From assembly GCA_023394875.1 (NCBI GenBank), contig JAEXAB010000003.1:496001-560000 (forward strand): 64,000 nucleotides of DNA, written 5' to 3'. The stretch comes from Bacillota bacterium (GTDB taxonomy: Bacteria; Bacillota; Clostridia; Christensenellales; DTU072). The notes below the pieces were generated by a model, which did no database searches, was not told the origin of the DNA, and saw only the letters and a list, made by a program, of their open reading frames with translations. This document shows, one piece after another, positions 1-8,278 of the stretch. Each line of letters begins with the position of its first letter. The stretch's first letter is position 1. The translations under genes were made by a program, and so were the position numbers.

Positions 1-498
1 TACGTTGGATTTTAACTTACTTGCTTCGTCATAAAGATACATAGCAAGCCGTTTGTCCATACTAAAAAATAAAAACTGCTGCATCGCCCACATAACGTCG
101 GAAAACCTCTCCGCCGCCAACTTTAACGCATAATTTTCTACGTAAATATTGTTTTTTTCTATTGTAGAAAAGACAAGGGGGGCAATTTGCAGCGCCTCAA
201 CCTCTGTAACCGCTTCGATATGGACTTCAAAAGCAATGCTGTTAATAACGCAGGAAGCCGACAAAATACAAGTCTCTCCCTCATTTAGATAATATAGGGT
301 AATATCTTTGCCCTCATCGGATAACATATAAGCCCGAATTTTGCCTTTCAAAACAATAATTACCCCAAAACATACTCCGCCGTTGCCGTGTATATGCTCC
401 CCTTTGGCAAAAACTCTGCGGGAAATACCCTGTTTCAAGGTTTCCTTTTCTCTTTCGCTTAGATATTTATAAAATTCTATTTTATCGGTGTAATCCAT
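1..498 (-). CDS. Crp/Fnr family transcriptional regulator, 3' end cut by window edge
   Basis: The first 166 residues are visible, starting MDYTDKIEFYKYLSEREK; the C-terminal helix-turn-helix lies off the left edge. The visible part is a cyclic-nucleotide-binding-type beta roll (KGEHIHGNGG, then VIIVLKGKIRAYMLSDEGKDITLYYLNEGETC), followed by the start of the long dimer helix, as in Crp/Fnr regulators of anaerobes. It begins 4 bases downstream of the flavoprotein gene on the same strand, so the two are probably co-transcribed. A role in controlling the sulfur flavoprotein and rubredoxin is inferred from position only. Three cysteines in the sensor part could bind a cluster or sense redox, but this is not shown. 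Confidence 0.85.
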   Translation of the reverse strand, partial: MDYTDKIEFYKYLSEREKETLKQGISRRVFAKGEHIHGNGGVCFGVIIVLKGKIRAYMLSDEGKDITLYYLNEGETCILSASCVINSIAFEVHIEAVTEVEALQIAPLVFSTIEKNNIYVENYALKLAAERFSDVMWAMQQFLFFSMDKRLAMYLYDEASKLKSNV

Positions 499-502
499 CT
501 TT

Positions 503-2428
503 TTACCCTTTTTCTATAACGGCGGTAATTTTTCCGTTCCCGAAATGTAAGCCTAGCAGTTTATGTCCGTTTTTTTGACACCAAGTCTTGATGTCCGAAG
601 AAAAACAGCCGTCGTTAGCCACAATTTTTATTTTCTCTCCGGTTTTCATAGTGGAAAGTTCGGTAAACGTATCCATAACAGGCCCCGGGCAGGGTCTGCC
701 TGTTAAGTCGACTTCCTTAACGTTTTTAATTATTTCCTTACTTTCTTCCACCTCAAAACGGACTTGATATTTATAATTAAGATAAGTAGAATACCCGCCC
801 GAAAGGTTAAAAAGTTTGGTATAGCCGTACGACTTTAAGATTTTTATTGCCGTATATGACCGTAAACCCACCCTGCAAGTTAGATAAATGGGCGTATCTT
901 TGGAAACAGGGATTTTATCGATATTATTTCTCAAGGTGTCAAGCTCAATATTAATAGCTCCCTCAACGTGCCCGTTTTCGTACTCAAAAGGGGTTCTTAC
1001 GTCTAGCAATAGACCGCCTTCGGCTATTATTTTGTCTATATCGTTGGCATACGCTAGGTTATAAGAGCCGTTTTCTACGTTTTCGGCAATGTAGCCTAGG
1101 ATATTAACAGGGTCTTTTGCCGAAGAATACGGTGGGGCGTAGCAGACTTCTAAATCACTCAAGTCAAATACGGTGCCGTTAAGCCTCATTACTGTGGAAA
1201 TTATATCAATTCTCTTTTCCGTTCCTTCCCTCCCCACAGCCTGCGCGCCGAAGATTCTGCCGTCCTTACCGTAAATAAGTTTCATCGATAGATTTGAAGA
1301 ATTGGGATAATAGCTTGCATGATTAGGTCTATGGGCGTGTACTGTCTTATACTCAATTTTCTTATCGATAAGCATAGCTTCGTTGGCGCCCGTAGTTGCC
1401 GCCGTCAAAGAGAAAATTTTTATTACGTTAGCGCCTAGGATTTTGCTGAGCTTAATTTTTATTCCGCTGATACAATCGGCAACCAACCTTCCTTGACGGT
1501 TGGCTCCCCAAGCTAACGGTACCGAATATCCGGTGTTATCTAGCGGATTAATAACTTCAATCATATCCCCTATGGCAAAAATATCCTCTTCCTTTTTGCC
1601 GTCAACGTCGAAAACGTTAAAATTTTCATCGGTAATTAAATGTCCTTTAACTCCCAGTTTTATATTCGCCGTCTTCGCTAGGGAGTTTTCGGGCACAACG
1701 CCCAACGCCATAATAATCATATCGGCAGGCAACTCTAGTCCGCTTTCTAAAATGACCGTTCTTCCTTTGTCGGCAAACTGCTTCACTCCGTCGTTTAATA
1801 TAAGGTTAATTCTATTTAAGTTAAGTTCTTCATGAACTATCTGCGCCATTTCGTAATCAAGATTGCGTAAAACCTGTCTTTGTTTTTCCACCAAGGTTAC
1901 GTTAATACCAAGATTATGAAGATTTTCGGTAACTTCCACGCCGATAAAACCACCGCCGATTACAACGGCGTTTTTGACGTTATTATTGGTTGCGTAGTCT
2001 TTTATTTTGAAAGTGTCTGAGAGGTTGCGAAGAGTAAAAACATTGTCGCAGTCATTAATGCCCTCAATATTAGGTTTGACCGATTTTGCTCCGCAAGAAA
2101 GAATAAGTTTGTCATAACTTTCTTTGTACTCTTCCCCGCTAACAAGATTTTTTACCGTGACCGTTTTTTCTTTTTTATTAATGGCGATAACTTCGCTTTT
2201 CGTCCTGACGTCTACGTTAAAGCGTTTTTTCATACCGTTAGCGGTTTGAACAAGCAGCTCTCTCTTATCCTTAATTACGCCGCCTATATAATAGGGCAAG
2301 CCGCAGTTAGCATAAGAAATATACTCATCACGCTCTATCATAACAAGGGTAAATTCTTCTGATATCCTTCTTAAACGCGCCATAGCGGTAGCTCCGCCAG
2401 CGACTCCGCCCACAGCCAGTATTTTCAT
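503..2428 (-). CDS. CoA-disulfide/polysulfide reductase-type flavoprotein fused to rhodanese and TusA domains
   Basis: 641 residues with three domains. Residues 1 to about 445 are a pyridine nucleotide-disulfide oxidoreductase: FAD site VGGVAGG near the start, and a single active Cys42 in SYANCGLPYY as in CoA-disulfide reductases. Residues about 450-555 are a rhodanese domain with catalytic loop CRVGLRS. The last 75 residues are a TusA/SirA-like domain with the CPGP motif. Relatives of this fused form reduce persulfides or polysulfide with NAD(P)H and hand sulfane sulfur along cysteine relays. Here the three sulfur-handling cysteines sit in one chain. The start is supported by a GGAGGT site. 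A rubredoxin gene lies upstream and a Crp-type regulator downstream. The protein is probably cytoplasmic; the in vivo substrate is unknown. Confidence 0.9.
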   Translation of the reverse strand: MKILAVGGVAGGATAMARLRRISEEFTLVMIERDEYISYANCGLPYYIGGVIKDKRELLVQTANGMKKRFNVDVRTKSEVIAINKKEKTVTVKNLVSGEEYKESYDKLILSCGAKSVKPNIEGINDCDNVFTLRNLSDTFKIKDYATNNNVKNAVVIGGGFIGVEVTENLHNLGINVTLVEKQRQVLRNLDYEMAQIVHEELNLNRINLILNDGVKQFADKGRTVILESGLELPADMIIMALGVVPENSLAKTANIKLGVKGHLITDENFNVFDVDGKKEEDIFAIGDMIEVINPLDNTGYSVPLAWGANRQGRLVADCISGIKIKLSKILGANVIKIFSLTAATTGANEAMLIDKKIEYKTVHAHRPNHASYYPNSSNLSMKLIYGKDGRIFGAQAVGREGTEKRIDIISTVMRLNGTVFDLSDLEVCYAPPYSSAKDPVNILGYIAENVENGSYNLAYANDIDKIIAEGGLLLDVRTPFEYENGHVEGAINIELDTLRNNIDKIPVSKDTPIYLTCRVGLRSYTAIKILKSYGYTKLFNLSGGYSTYLNYKYQVRFEVEESKEIIKNVKEVDLTGRPCPGPVMDTFTELSTMKTGEKIKIVANDGCFSSDIKTWCQKNGHKLLGLHFGNGKITAVIEKG

Positions 2429-2442
2429 TTTTTACCTCCATA

Positions 2443-2497
2443 TAAAAAAATAGTAAAATACATATTTTGATATATTTTACTATTTTACTTTGTTCAA
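2443..2497 (-). promoter_or_regulatory. AT-rich inverted repeat and possible promoter ahead of the flavoprotein gene
   Basis: A 12-base inverted repeat (AATAGTAAAATA at 2449-2460 and its complement at 2473-2484) is followed, on the minus strand, by a run of seven T. It could terminate the rubredoxin transcript. The same stretch can be read as a promoter (TTGAAC, 17-base spacer, TATATC), so it could instead be an operator. Sequence alone does not decide between these. Confidence 0.4.
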
Positions 2498-2513
2498 ACA
2501 AAAAGTTAACTTT

Positions 2514-2672
2514 TTATTCTTTTTCAAATTCGCTCTTGCTTACTCCGCAAACCGGGCAAACAAAATCGTCGGATATTTCTTCCCAAAGTGTGCCGGGATT
2601 TATGCCGTCTTCGGGCAATCCTAATTCTTCGTCATACACAAAGCCGCAGACCGAACAAACGTATTTACTCAT
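2514..2672 (-). CDS. Rubredoxin (52 residues)
   Basis: A complete rubredoxin, starting MSKYVCSVCGFVYDEELG and with a second pair in FVCPVCGVSKSEF. The two CxxCG knuckles bind one iron, and the spacing and length are typical of the family. It is a cytoplasmic one-electron carrier. The start codon is preceded by a GGAGG site. The neighbouring flavoprotein suggests electron exchange with disulfide or peroxide reductases. A second, different rubredoxin lies beside hcp at 25.9 kb, so the cell has at least two. Confidence 0.95.
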   Translation of the reverse strand: MSKYVCSVCGFVYDEELGLPEDGINPGTLWEEISDDFVCPVCGVSKSEFEKE

Positions 2673-2712
2673 CTTGATAACCTCCATTTTTCTGTTTTGA
2701 TACTATCTATTT

Positions 2713-2742
2713 ATTATAACAGTTTTATTGCCGCTTGGCAAT
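2713..2742 (-). promoter_or_regulatory. Rubredoxin promoter with palindrome over the -35 box
   Basis: On the minus strand TTGCCA (2736-2741) and TATAAT (2713-2718) are 17 bases apart. A palindrome, ATTGCC-GCTT-GGCAAT (2727-2742), covers the -35 box, the usual place for a repressor site. Confidence 0.6.
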
Positions 2743-2757
2743 ACCGCTGAAAAAAAT

Positions 2758-3309
2758 TTATTTTTTATATAATTTGATGGCTTTTTTTGTATGTTCATTT
2801 ATAAAACTGCCTTTTGCCTCGGTATAGCCGTCGCGGTCTTTGGGATATTTTTTCCAAAGTTCCATTTTCAAAGCTTCATATTCTTTGGCAATTTTTGGAT
2901 TTTCCTGCAAATATTTGCAAAAATATATCTCTTTATCATCTTGAGGTTTCCGCAAATGTATATGAAAAACGCGTGTCGCATAGCCGAATTTTGTATAGCC
3001 TTTGTTAAAAGAAATTCTGTTATTAGCTTCTGCCATACAAATATAGCCGTTATTTATAAGGGTGTTTTTTATAAACTCAAAATTATTTTTATCGGCAGTA
3101 ATTATTATATCGACTATGGGTTTTGCCTTGATATTTTTTACCGCCGTACTTCCTATATGAAAAATTTCCGCTTTGTTATTTAATAAAGTTTGTAAAAAGT
3201 TTTTTTCCTCAACAAACCATTCTTCCCAACAGTCCTTATGTTCGCTAAGGGTTATCGGGAACAGCTCCCAAAGTTCTACTAAAGTCATATCCGACAACTC
3301 TTTATACAA
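2758..3309 (-). CDS. GrpB family protein (UPF0157, nucleotidyltransferase-fold)
   Basis: A GrpB/UPF0157 protein of about 183 residues. Family signatures include MTLVELWELFPI near the N-terminus, HIGSTAV, and KPIVDIII, which resembles a nucleotidyltransferase core. The biological role is not established. The reading frame opens further upstream at a TTG (3363), but that start has no ribosome site and would translate through a perfect hairpin. The TTG at 3309, preceded by AAAAGAGG, is the better start. The gene lies downstream of the iron operon but need not belong to it. Confidence 0.8.
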   Translation of the reverse strand: MYKELSDMTLVELWELFPITLSEHKDCWEEWFVEEKNFLQTLLNNKAEIFHIGSTAVKNIKAKPIVDIIITADKNNFEFIKNTLINNGYICMAEANNRISFNKGYTKFGYATRVFHIHLRKPQDDKEIYFCKYLQENPKIAKEYEALKMELWKKYPKDRDGYTEAKGSFINEHTKKAIKLYKK

Positions 3310-3327
3310 AAATACCTCTTTTCGGTA

Positions 3328-3358
3328 GGTTATTCCGCCCCCACGGGGCGGAATAACC
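3328..3358. repeat. Perfect 14-bp GC-rich hairpin between iron operon and grpB-like gene
   Basis: GGTTATTCCGCCCC (3328-3341) and its exact complement (3345-3358) flank a 3-base loop. There is no T-run on either strand, so it is a poor intrinsic terminator. It lies 19 bases upstream of the preferred grpB-like start and 43 bases past the feo operon end. It could be an RNA-processing or stabilising element, or a dispersed palindrome. Confidence 0.6.
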
Positions 3359-3400
3359 AACAAAAATAAACTTTATATTTAGATTATACTCTAAATAATT

Positions 3401-3565
3401 CTACTTATCAATATTTTTGTCTTTGTGGCAAGTAGAACTGTACGGACAGGAAGAACAAGAAGAGCATGGCGATTTCTTTTTCTTCTTTGCCACAACCGAA
3501 CTGATTATTACTCCGCCCACTATTATAGAACATGCTATTATTAAAATAATTTCTATTGCTCCCAT
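3401..3565 (-). CDS. FeoB-associated Cys-rich membrane protein (54 residues)
   Basis: A 54-residue protein with one N-terminal membrane segment (IEIILIIACSIIVGGVIISS), then a lysine stretch and a Cys-rich tail (SPCSSCSSCPYSSTCH). This layout is that of the small FeoB-associated proteins encoded after feoB in many anaerobes, thought to help FeoB assembly or iron handling at the membrane. It starts 18 bases after the feoB stop with an AGGAGG ribosome site, and is the last gene of the operon. Confidence 0.85.
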   Translation of the reverse strand: MGAIEIILIIACSIIVGGVIISSVVAKKKKKSPCSSCSSCPYSSTCHKDKNIDK

Positions 3566-3583
3566 ATGTCCTCCTTTATATTT

Positions 3584-5875
3584 TTATTCTTTTTTACCGC
3601 AAATTAGGTTTTTTAATTCCGCTTCTTTTTTAGTTCTGTTGTTATGAATGATAATTCCTATTACAAATCCCCATGCTGCTATGAATATAAAACTTGTCCA
3701 CCACCAGGAGCCGATTATGTAAATCATTGTAGCTACTAAGTAAGAGGCAACCAGCCAGAACAATATCGTGCGGTTGAAATCTTTCTTGTCGGAAAGTTCG
3801 GCTTTAGCTGTGGCAATCGCCGCAAAACACGGTATGGTAGTCATATTAAAGGCAATGAAAGCTATTAACCCGGGGATACCGATACCGGTAGCGCTAATCA
3901 TTTGCACCACCGCGTCAATGCCCGCCAACGATTCGTCAGCTATAAAACCTACCATGATGCTGGCAGCTAAGGTTCCTAAAGAAGCTATTACGTTTTCTTT
4001 GGCAACTAGTCCTGTTACCGCCGCCACCACGAACACCCATCCGTATGCTCCTAACTGACTTCCAAAACCAAGAGGGGTAAATAGCGGTTGAGCCAATTGA
4101 CCGATGCTTGCTAAAATACTCTTATTAATTTCTTGGCTGGGTAAATACGACCAGTTCCAGGAAAAGTGACTAATTACCCAAATTACTATGGTTGATGCTA
4201 ATATAACGGTAAAGGCTTTCTTTATAAAGTGCTTTGCCTTATCCCAAAGATGCAGCATCAGATTCTTAAATTGGGGGGCGTGATAAGAAGGTAATTCCAT
4301 AATAAACGGCGGAACCTCTCCTTTCATAGTGGTGCTTCTCATAAGGATTATACTCACTATTGCTACCACCATACCAAGAACGTACATACTGTAGGTTATT
4401 ATATCGGCATTGCCCACACCGAACATCATTACTATACCGCCTGCAATAGCCGTTAGAATGGGGAGTTTTGCTCCGCAACTAAAGAAGGGTATTACTCTGA
4501 TTGTTGCGATTTTTTCCTTCTTGTCTGCCAAAGTCCTTGTGTTAATCATAGCGGGTACCGAACAGCCAAAACCCATTATCATAGGCATAAAGGCTCTGCC
4601 TGATAAACCAAATTTACGGAATAACCTGTCAAGTATAAAGGCAACGCGCGCCATATATCCGCTGTCTTCTAAAATAGAGAAGAATAGAAACAGGAACAGA
4701 ATTTGGGGCAAAAACGACAAGATTGAGAACAATCCGCCCAAAATTCCGTCACAAACTAGCCCGACTGCCCATTCTGCCGTTACGCCTTCCATGGCTCCTC
4801 TAATTACGTCACTTAGACTACCTAAGCCTAGATCAATTAAGTTAAAAAATATAACACCGGGAGAATTTATCCCGCCTACTCCGAATACTCCTTCAAGTGC
4901 CGTACCCTCTAAAGCTACCCAGCCATCGGGAAAAGCCGCTCCCAAAAACAGCAGGTTTTCTGAGAAAGTAAGATGGAATATCGCAAATAAAATTACAAGG
5001 AATATCGGTATTCCAAAAACTTTATGGGTGAGAACTCTGTCTATTTTGTCGGATTTGGTAAGATAGAGTTGACCGTTATCTGATTTTATATTCTCCGGAC
5101 TTTTGGTTATAACTGCCGAATAGTTTTCCGATATGTATTTGTATCTGGCGTCGGCAACTACCGCTTCAAAGTCGTTTCCGAACGTTTCGTCCTCAAAAGT
5201 CTTTTTGAATTCCTCCACCATTTTTACCGAAGAAGGATGGTCTTTTACTTCCAATTCGTCCAGTTCTACCAGTTTTACGGCATGGAAAAGAGGATTTTCC
5301 ACGTTTTGCCCTTCCAGAGCTATTTTGCAGTCGCCAATAAGATGAGACAATGCACCCCCCGCCAAAACGGTTGCGCCTGCGCGTTTTTTTTCGCTAGCCT
5401 CATACGCTCTTTCCATAAGAACGTCAATACCTTTACCCTTAAGGGCGGAAATACCGACAACAGGCAGACCGATTTTTTCTTCCAAGGTCTTTTCGTCGAT
5501 TTTATCCCCTCTTTTCTCCACCGAATCCATCATATTGAGGGCAATTACCATAGGAATGTCGATTTCCATCAACTGTGTGGTAAGATACAGATTTCTTTCT
5601 AAGTTAGTTGCGTCCACAATGTTTATGATACAGTCCGGCTTTTCTTCCAAAATAAAGTTACGGGAAATAACCTCTTCGGAGGTATAGGGCGAAAGGGAAT
5701 AAATACCGGGCAAGTCCACAATGGAAACGGGCTGAGGACATTTTTTGTACACACCCTCTCTCTTGTCAACGGTTACCCCCGGCCAGTTGCCTACGTGAGC
5801 GGTTGAGCCCGTCAGGCTATTAAATAAAGTTGTTTTGCCGGAATTGGGATTGCCAGCCAAAGCAAATTTTTTCAT
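3584..5875 (-). CDS. feoB: Ferrous iron transporter FeoB
   Basis: 763 residues, normal length. The N-terminal GTPase carries G1 GNPNSGKTT (residues 8-16), G3 DLPG and G4 NMMD; a helical spacer follows, then a polytopic membrane domain with two Gate-type halves. FeoB imports Fe(II) across the cytoplasmic membrane and dominates iron uptake in anaerobes. Its start overlaps the upstream feoA stop by 4 bases (ATGA type), indicating coupled translation. Order of transcription is feoA, feoA, feoB, then the Cys-rich partner. Confidence 0.96.
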   Translation of the reverse strand: MKKFALAGNPNSGKTTLFNSLTGSTAHVGNWPGVTVDKREGVYKKCPQPVSIVDLPGIYSLSPYTSEEVISRNFILEEKPDCIINIVDATNLERNLYLTTQLMEIDIPMVIALNMMDSVEKRGDKIDEKTLEEKIGLPVVGISALKGKGIDVLMERAYEASEKKRAGATVLAGGALSHLIGDCKIALEGQNVENPLFHAVKLVELDELEVKDHPSSVKMVEEFKKTFEDETFGNDFEAVVADARYKYISENYSAVITKSPENIKSDNGQLYLTKSDKIDRVLTHKVFGIPIFLVILFAIFHLTFSENLLFLGAAFPDGWVALEGTALEGVFGVGGINSPGVIFFNLIDLGLGSLSDVIRGAMEGVTAEWAVGLVCDGILGGLFSILSFLPQILFLFLFFSILEDSGYMARVAFILDRLFRKFGLSGRAFMPMIMGFGCSVPAMINTRTLADKKEKIATIRVIPFFSCGAKLPILTAIAGGIVMMFGVGNADIITYSMYVLGMVVAIVSIILMRSTTMKGEVPPFIMELPSYHAPQFKNLMLHLWDKAKHFIKKAFTVILASTIVIWVISHFSWNWSYLPSQEINKSILASIGQLAQPLFTPLGFGSQLGAYGWVFVVAAVTGLVAKENVIASLGTLAASIMVGFIADESLAGIDAVVQMISATGIGIPGLIAFIAFNMTTIPCFAAIATAKAELSDKKDFNRTILFWLVASYLVATMIYIIGSWWWTSFIFIAAWGFVIGIIIHNNRTKKEAELKNLICGKKE

Positions 5876-6105
5876 TTGGAAACCTCCATAGTTACGTTGT
5901 TAGCTTCGCTACCGCGTAAAGTTAGTTCATACCCGCGCAAAGTTATTTCTAAGGGATCGCCCAAAGGCGCTTTCTTTCTCAATATAACTTGGGCGCCCGG
6001 AGTTATGCCCATGTCAAAAAGCCTTCTTCTTATTGGTCCTTCTCCGCCTACGCTTTTTATAACTCCTTTTTCTCCGATAACAAATTCACTTAACTTCTTA
6101 AGCAT
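5872..6105 (-). CDS. feoA: FeoA domain protein, second copy in operon
   Basis: About 77 residues starting MLKKLSEFVIGEKGVIKSV, an SH3-like FeoA domain with the typical LFDMGITPGAQV and GDPLEI stretches. FeoA proteins bind FeoB and modulate its activity. An ATG 57 bases upstream is in frame, but only the chosen start has an AGGAGG site at the right distance. The stop overlaps the feoB start. Confidence 0.9.
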   Translation of the reverse strand: MLKKLSEFVIGEKGVIKSVGGEGPIRRRLFDMGITPGAQVILRKKAPLGDPLEITLRGYELTLRGSEANNVTMEVSK

Positions 6106-6118
6106 ATCTTCCTCCTGA

Positions 6119-6331
6119 TTAAGCCACATGTATTTTTGTCGCCAAACTCTTGTCCAAAGCAAGTCTAAAATCTTTTATAAGCAATACTACGCTCCCTCCG
6201 ATGCTGGACAAAACGGTTATATTTCCGCCCATGCAAACACCTAGACTTTCTAAATGCTTTTTGGTCTTATCGTCAGTTAAGACCTTAATAACTCTTAGTT
6301 CCTTAAAAAGCGGCGCTACTAATACGGGCAT
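6119..6331 (-). CDS. FeoA domain protein, first gene of iron operon
   Basis: 70 residues from MPVLVAPLFKELRVIKVL, a divergent FeoA/SH3-like protein (LESLGVCMGGNITVLSSIGG). Two tandem FeoA genes before feoB are common in Clostridia. The start is set by GGAGG 7 bases upstream; a slightly earlier ATG lacks one. It is preceded by a 140-base leader with palindromes. Confidence 0.85.
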   Translation of the reverse strand: MPVLVAPLFKELRVIKVLTDDKTKKHLESLGVCMGGNITVLSSIGGSVVLLIKDFRLALDKSLATKIHVA

Positions 6332-6355
6332 ATATTCCTCCATTTTTTCTTTGTT

Positions 6356-6510
6356 GTTCGGTTTGCCGAACTTACTTTCAAAAATTTAAGAGACATTATC
6401 TCTTTAATTTTTTATTGGGTGTTCGCCTATCCGAACTCCTTCCCTTAAAATAAAGAGAATTGCTTCTCTTATTTCAAATTAATTATATCACCAGCCACAT
6501 TTTATGTCAA
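6356..6510 (-). promoter_or_regulatory. feo operon promoter and leader with two palindromic operator-like sites
   Basis: On the minus strand TTGACA (6505-6510), a 17-base spacer and TATAAT (6482-6487) form a consensus sigma-A promoter, so transcription should begin near 6475. The leader holds two related palindromes: GTTCGG-TTTG-CCGAAC (6356-6371, perfect) and GTTCGC-CTAT-CCGAAC (6421-6436, one mismatch), 65 bases apart. Small hairpins lie between and before them, one (AAGAGA, loop, TCTCTT) followed by a T-rich stretch. The adjacent DtxR-type gene suggests these are iron-repressor operators, but as they lie in the transcribed leader an RNA role is also possible. Confidence 0.65.
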
Positions 6511-6527
6511 CGAAACGCAAGCACTTT

Positions 6528-6896
6528 TTAACTTTTTTTGGTCGTCAAATTCTTAATTACTTCAAAGGTTTCTTCGCTTATTATGTGTTCCATTTTGCAG
6601 GCGTCTTTTTCGGCGTTTTCTTTGCTTACTCCTATACTTTCCAGATAATATGTAAGGATTATGTGTCTTTCCAAAATCCCGTCGGCAATTTCTTTGCCTT
6701 TCTTAGTCAAAGCAATAAACCCATCGGCGTCCACTTCTATAAGGTCCTTTCCTTTAAGGGTCTTGATACTTTCCGATACGCTGCTTTTGGCATAGCCTAA
6801 TTTATTTACGATGTCTACCGAACGCACCGCTCCGATTTCTTTTTGAATTTCCAAAATTGTTTCAAGATACATCTCTCCCGATTCGTATATTCCCAA
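6528..6896 (-). CDS. DtxR/MntR family metal-dependent regulator, short form
   Basis: 122 residues: an N-terminal winged helix (SVDIVNKLGYAKSSVSESIKTLKGKDLIEVD), then a dimer and metal-binding helical part (ILERHIILTYYLESIGV, DACKMEHIISEETFEVI). It lacks the C-terminal SH3-like domain of full DtxR, as MntR does. It probably represses feo genes when Fe(II) or Mn(II) is plentiful, using the palindromes in the feo leader; this is inferred from adjacency. The start is a TTG with an AGGAGG site. It lies 41 bases after the methyltransferase gene. Confidence 0.88.
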   Translation of the reverse strand: MGIYESGEMYLETILEIQKEIGAVRSVDIVNKLGYAKSSVSESIKTLKGKDLIEVDADGFIALTKKGKEIADGILERHIILTYYLESIGVSKENAEKDACKMEHIISEETFEVIKNLTTKKS

Positions 6897-6937
6897 AACA
6901 ACCTCCTTAATATTTTATTCGGTAACTTAATTATACT

Positions 6938-7555
6938 CTACTTCTTTGCAATAACGGCAATCCACTTATTATTTTCATGCCGAATAAGCTCTACGCTAAC
7001 AAACCCCGCTTTTTTCAAAGCGTTTTCTAGCTCCTCTCCGCTATAAACGTTAAAGCCTATTTTCTCAATTAGTTCTTCCAAACCCTCTTTATTTACCGCT
7101 TCGTTTACTATCAAAAATTCTCCGCAACTTTTAAGAACCCGCAAAACCTCAACAAAGGCTTTTTCTATATCCCAAAAATAGACGGTCTCAAAAGCGGTAA
7201 TAACATCAAAAGCATTATCTTCATACGGTAAGTTTTCCGCACTCCCGACAGTTACTTCCACCTTACCTAACTTTACTGACTTTTTGTTGTGTTTTTTGGA
7301 CGTCGCCACACTGAAAGGGGAATAGTCCACTCCGAAAACTTTTGCATTAGTGGCAATATTAGTTAGGTTTGCTATATTTTTACCGCCTCCGCATCCAATA
7401 TCCAATACAGAGGCGGCGTTATCAAAATTAACCTTTCTTATACCCCATATAGAAAGGTCGTTATGTCGTTCGTTCATTGCCTTAAGCTGCCTCCTTCCTA
7501 AGAAGCCAACCGGCTTTTTCACGTTTAACATATACCTATCAAATAGTTTCGACAC
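6938..7555 (-). CDS. Class I SAM-dependent methyltransferase (UbiE-like)
   Basis: 205 residues. Motif I is VLDIGCGGGKNIANL, followed by the acidic VFGVDYS strand, the post-I GSAENLPYEDNAFDVITAFETVYFW region and EVLRVLKSCGEFLIVNE, the standard Rossmann methyltransferase pattern. The substrate cannot be told from sequence. It starts at GTG only 4 bases after the AmaP-like stop, so the two genes are co-transcribed. Confidence 0.85.
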   Translation of the reverse strand: MSKLFDRYMLNVKKPVGFLGRRQLKAMNERHNDLSIWGIRKVNFDNAASVLDIGCGGGKNIANLTNIATNAKVFGVDYSPFSVATSKKHNKKSVKLGKVEVTVGSAENLPYEDNAFDVITAFETVYFWDIEKAFVEVLRVLKSCGEFLIVNEAVNKEGLEELIEKIGFNVYSGEELENALKKAGFVSVELIRHENNKWIAVIAKK

Positions 7556-7559
7556 GGCT

Positions 7560-8249
7560 CTATTCTTTTGTTTCTACTTCTTCGGTAATTTCGGCAGGCT
7601 TTTCCTCTACCGCTATTTCCTCAACAATTACTTCACTATTTCCTTCTTCTACGCTTTCCTTTACTTCTTCAACAGCGGGGATTTCGTTTGCCTTTTTATA
7701 TTCGGCAATGGTATTTTCTATCTCATCTTTAGTAGGAACATAGTCGGATTTTAGCTTAACCACCTTAAAATCGATGGAAGAAAAATCATAGACTAAAATT
7801 TTACTGCAGGTAGCCATAATTTCTCCCCTAACGCGGTCGATAACTTCCTCTGTCTTATCGCTGCATATTTTCAAGCTGATAGCAAGTTTTACGTCGTTAT
7901 TCTCATCGCCGTACATAGAAACTTTGGTAACCTTAGCTTCTTCCACTCTCTTAGCGGCTTTCTTTACCATTTTTTTAACTACGCTTACCGTAGCCTTAGT
8001 TGCGCTCTCTTTATCCTTAAACAGTATTATGGAATTTAATCTGTCGCTGTCCGAAAAAGACATTGCGATAATAATACCCGCAAGCACGGCAAACACAACC
8101 GACAAAGAAATAATAAGCACTTTTACCAGCTGATTGTCCAGTTCCTTTACGTCAATGGCGTTAAGCATAACCACAATGAGCAGAGTAATCAAAAGTAGAC
8201 CAATTACCGTAAGCGATATAGCTACTATTTTTTCCAGAATTTTTTTCAT
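7560..8249 (-). CDS. amaP: AmaP-like alkaline shock response membrane anchor protein
   Basis: 229 residues with two N-terminal membrane segments (VAISLTVIGLLLITLLIVV and VLIISLSVVFAVLAGIIIA), an Asp23/AmaP-like alpha-beta part, and an acidic Glu/Val tail. AmaP anchors Asp23-type proteins at the membrane in Firmicutes and is linked to envelope stress. No asp23 gene is nearby. It has an AGGAGG site and a clear promoter upstream. Confidence 0.75.
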   Translation of the reverse strand: MKKILEKIVAISLTVIGLLLITLLIVVMLNAIDVKELDNQLVKVLIISLSVVFAVLAGIIIAMSFSDSDRLNSIILFKDKESATKATVSVVKKMVKKAAKRVEEAKVTKVSMYGDENNDVKLAISLKICSDKTEEVIDRVRGEIMATCSKILVYDFSSIDFKVVKLKSDYVPTKDEIENTIAEYKKANEIPAVEEVKESVEEGNSEVIVEEIAVEEKPAEITEEVETKE

Positions 8250-8278
8250 GTCTTCCTCCTAACATAATCGGTAATAAT

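Noticed and set aside
3309..3363. Longer N-terminus of the GrpB-like protein
   Set aside because: It would translate the hairpin as IPPRGGG, the TTG at 3363 has no ribosome site, and family homology begins later.
6356..6475. NiCo/Fe(II)-sensing riboswitch in the feo leader
   Set aside because: The conserved four-way junction and AGGGACAGGCAG-type sequences were not found; the palindromes are better explained as protein or simple hairpin sites.
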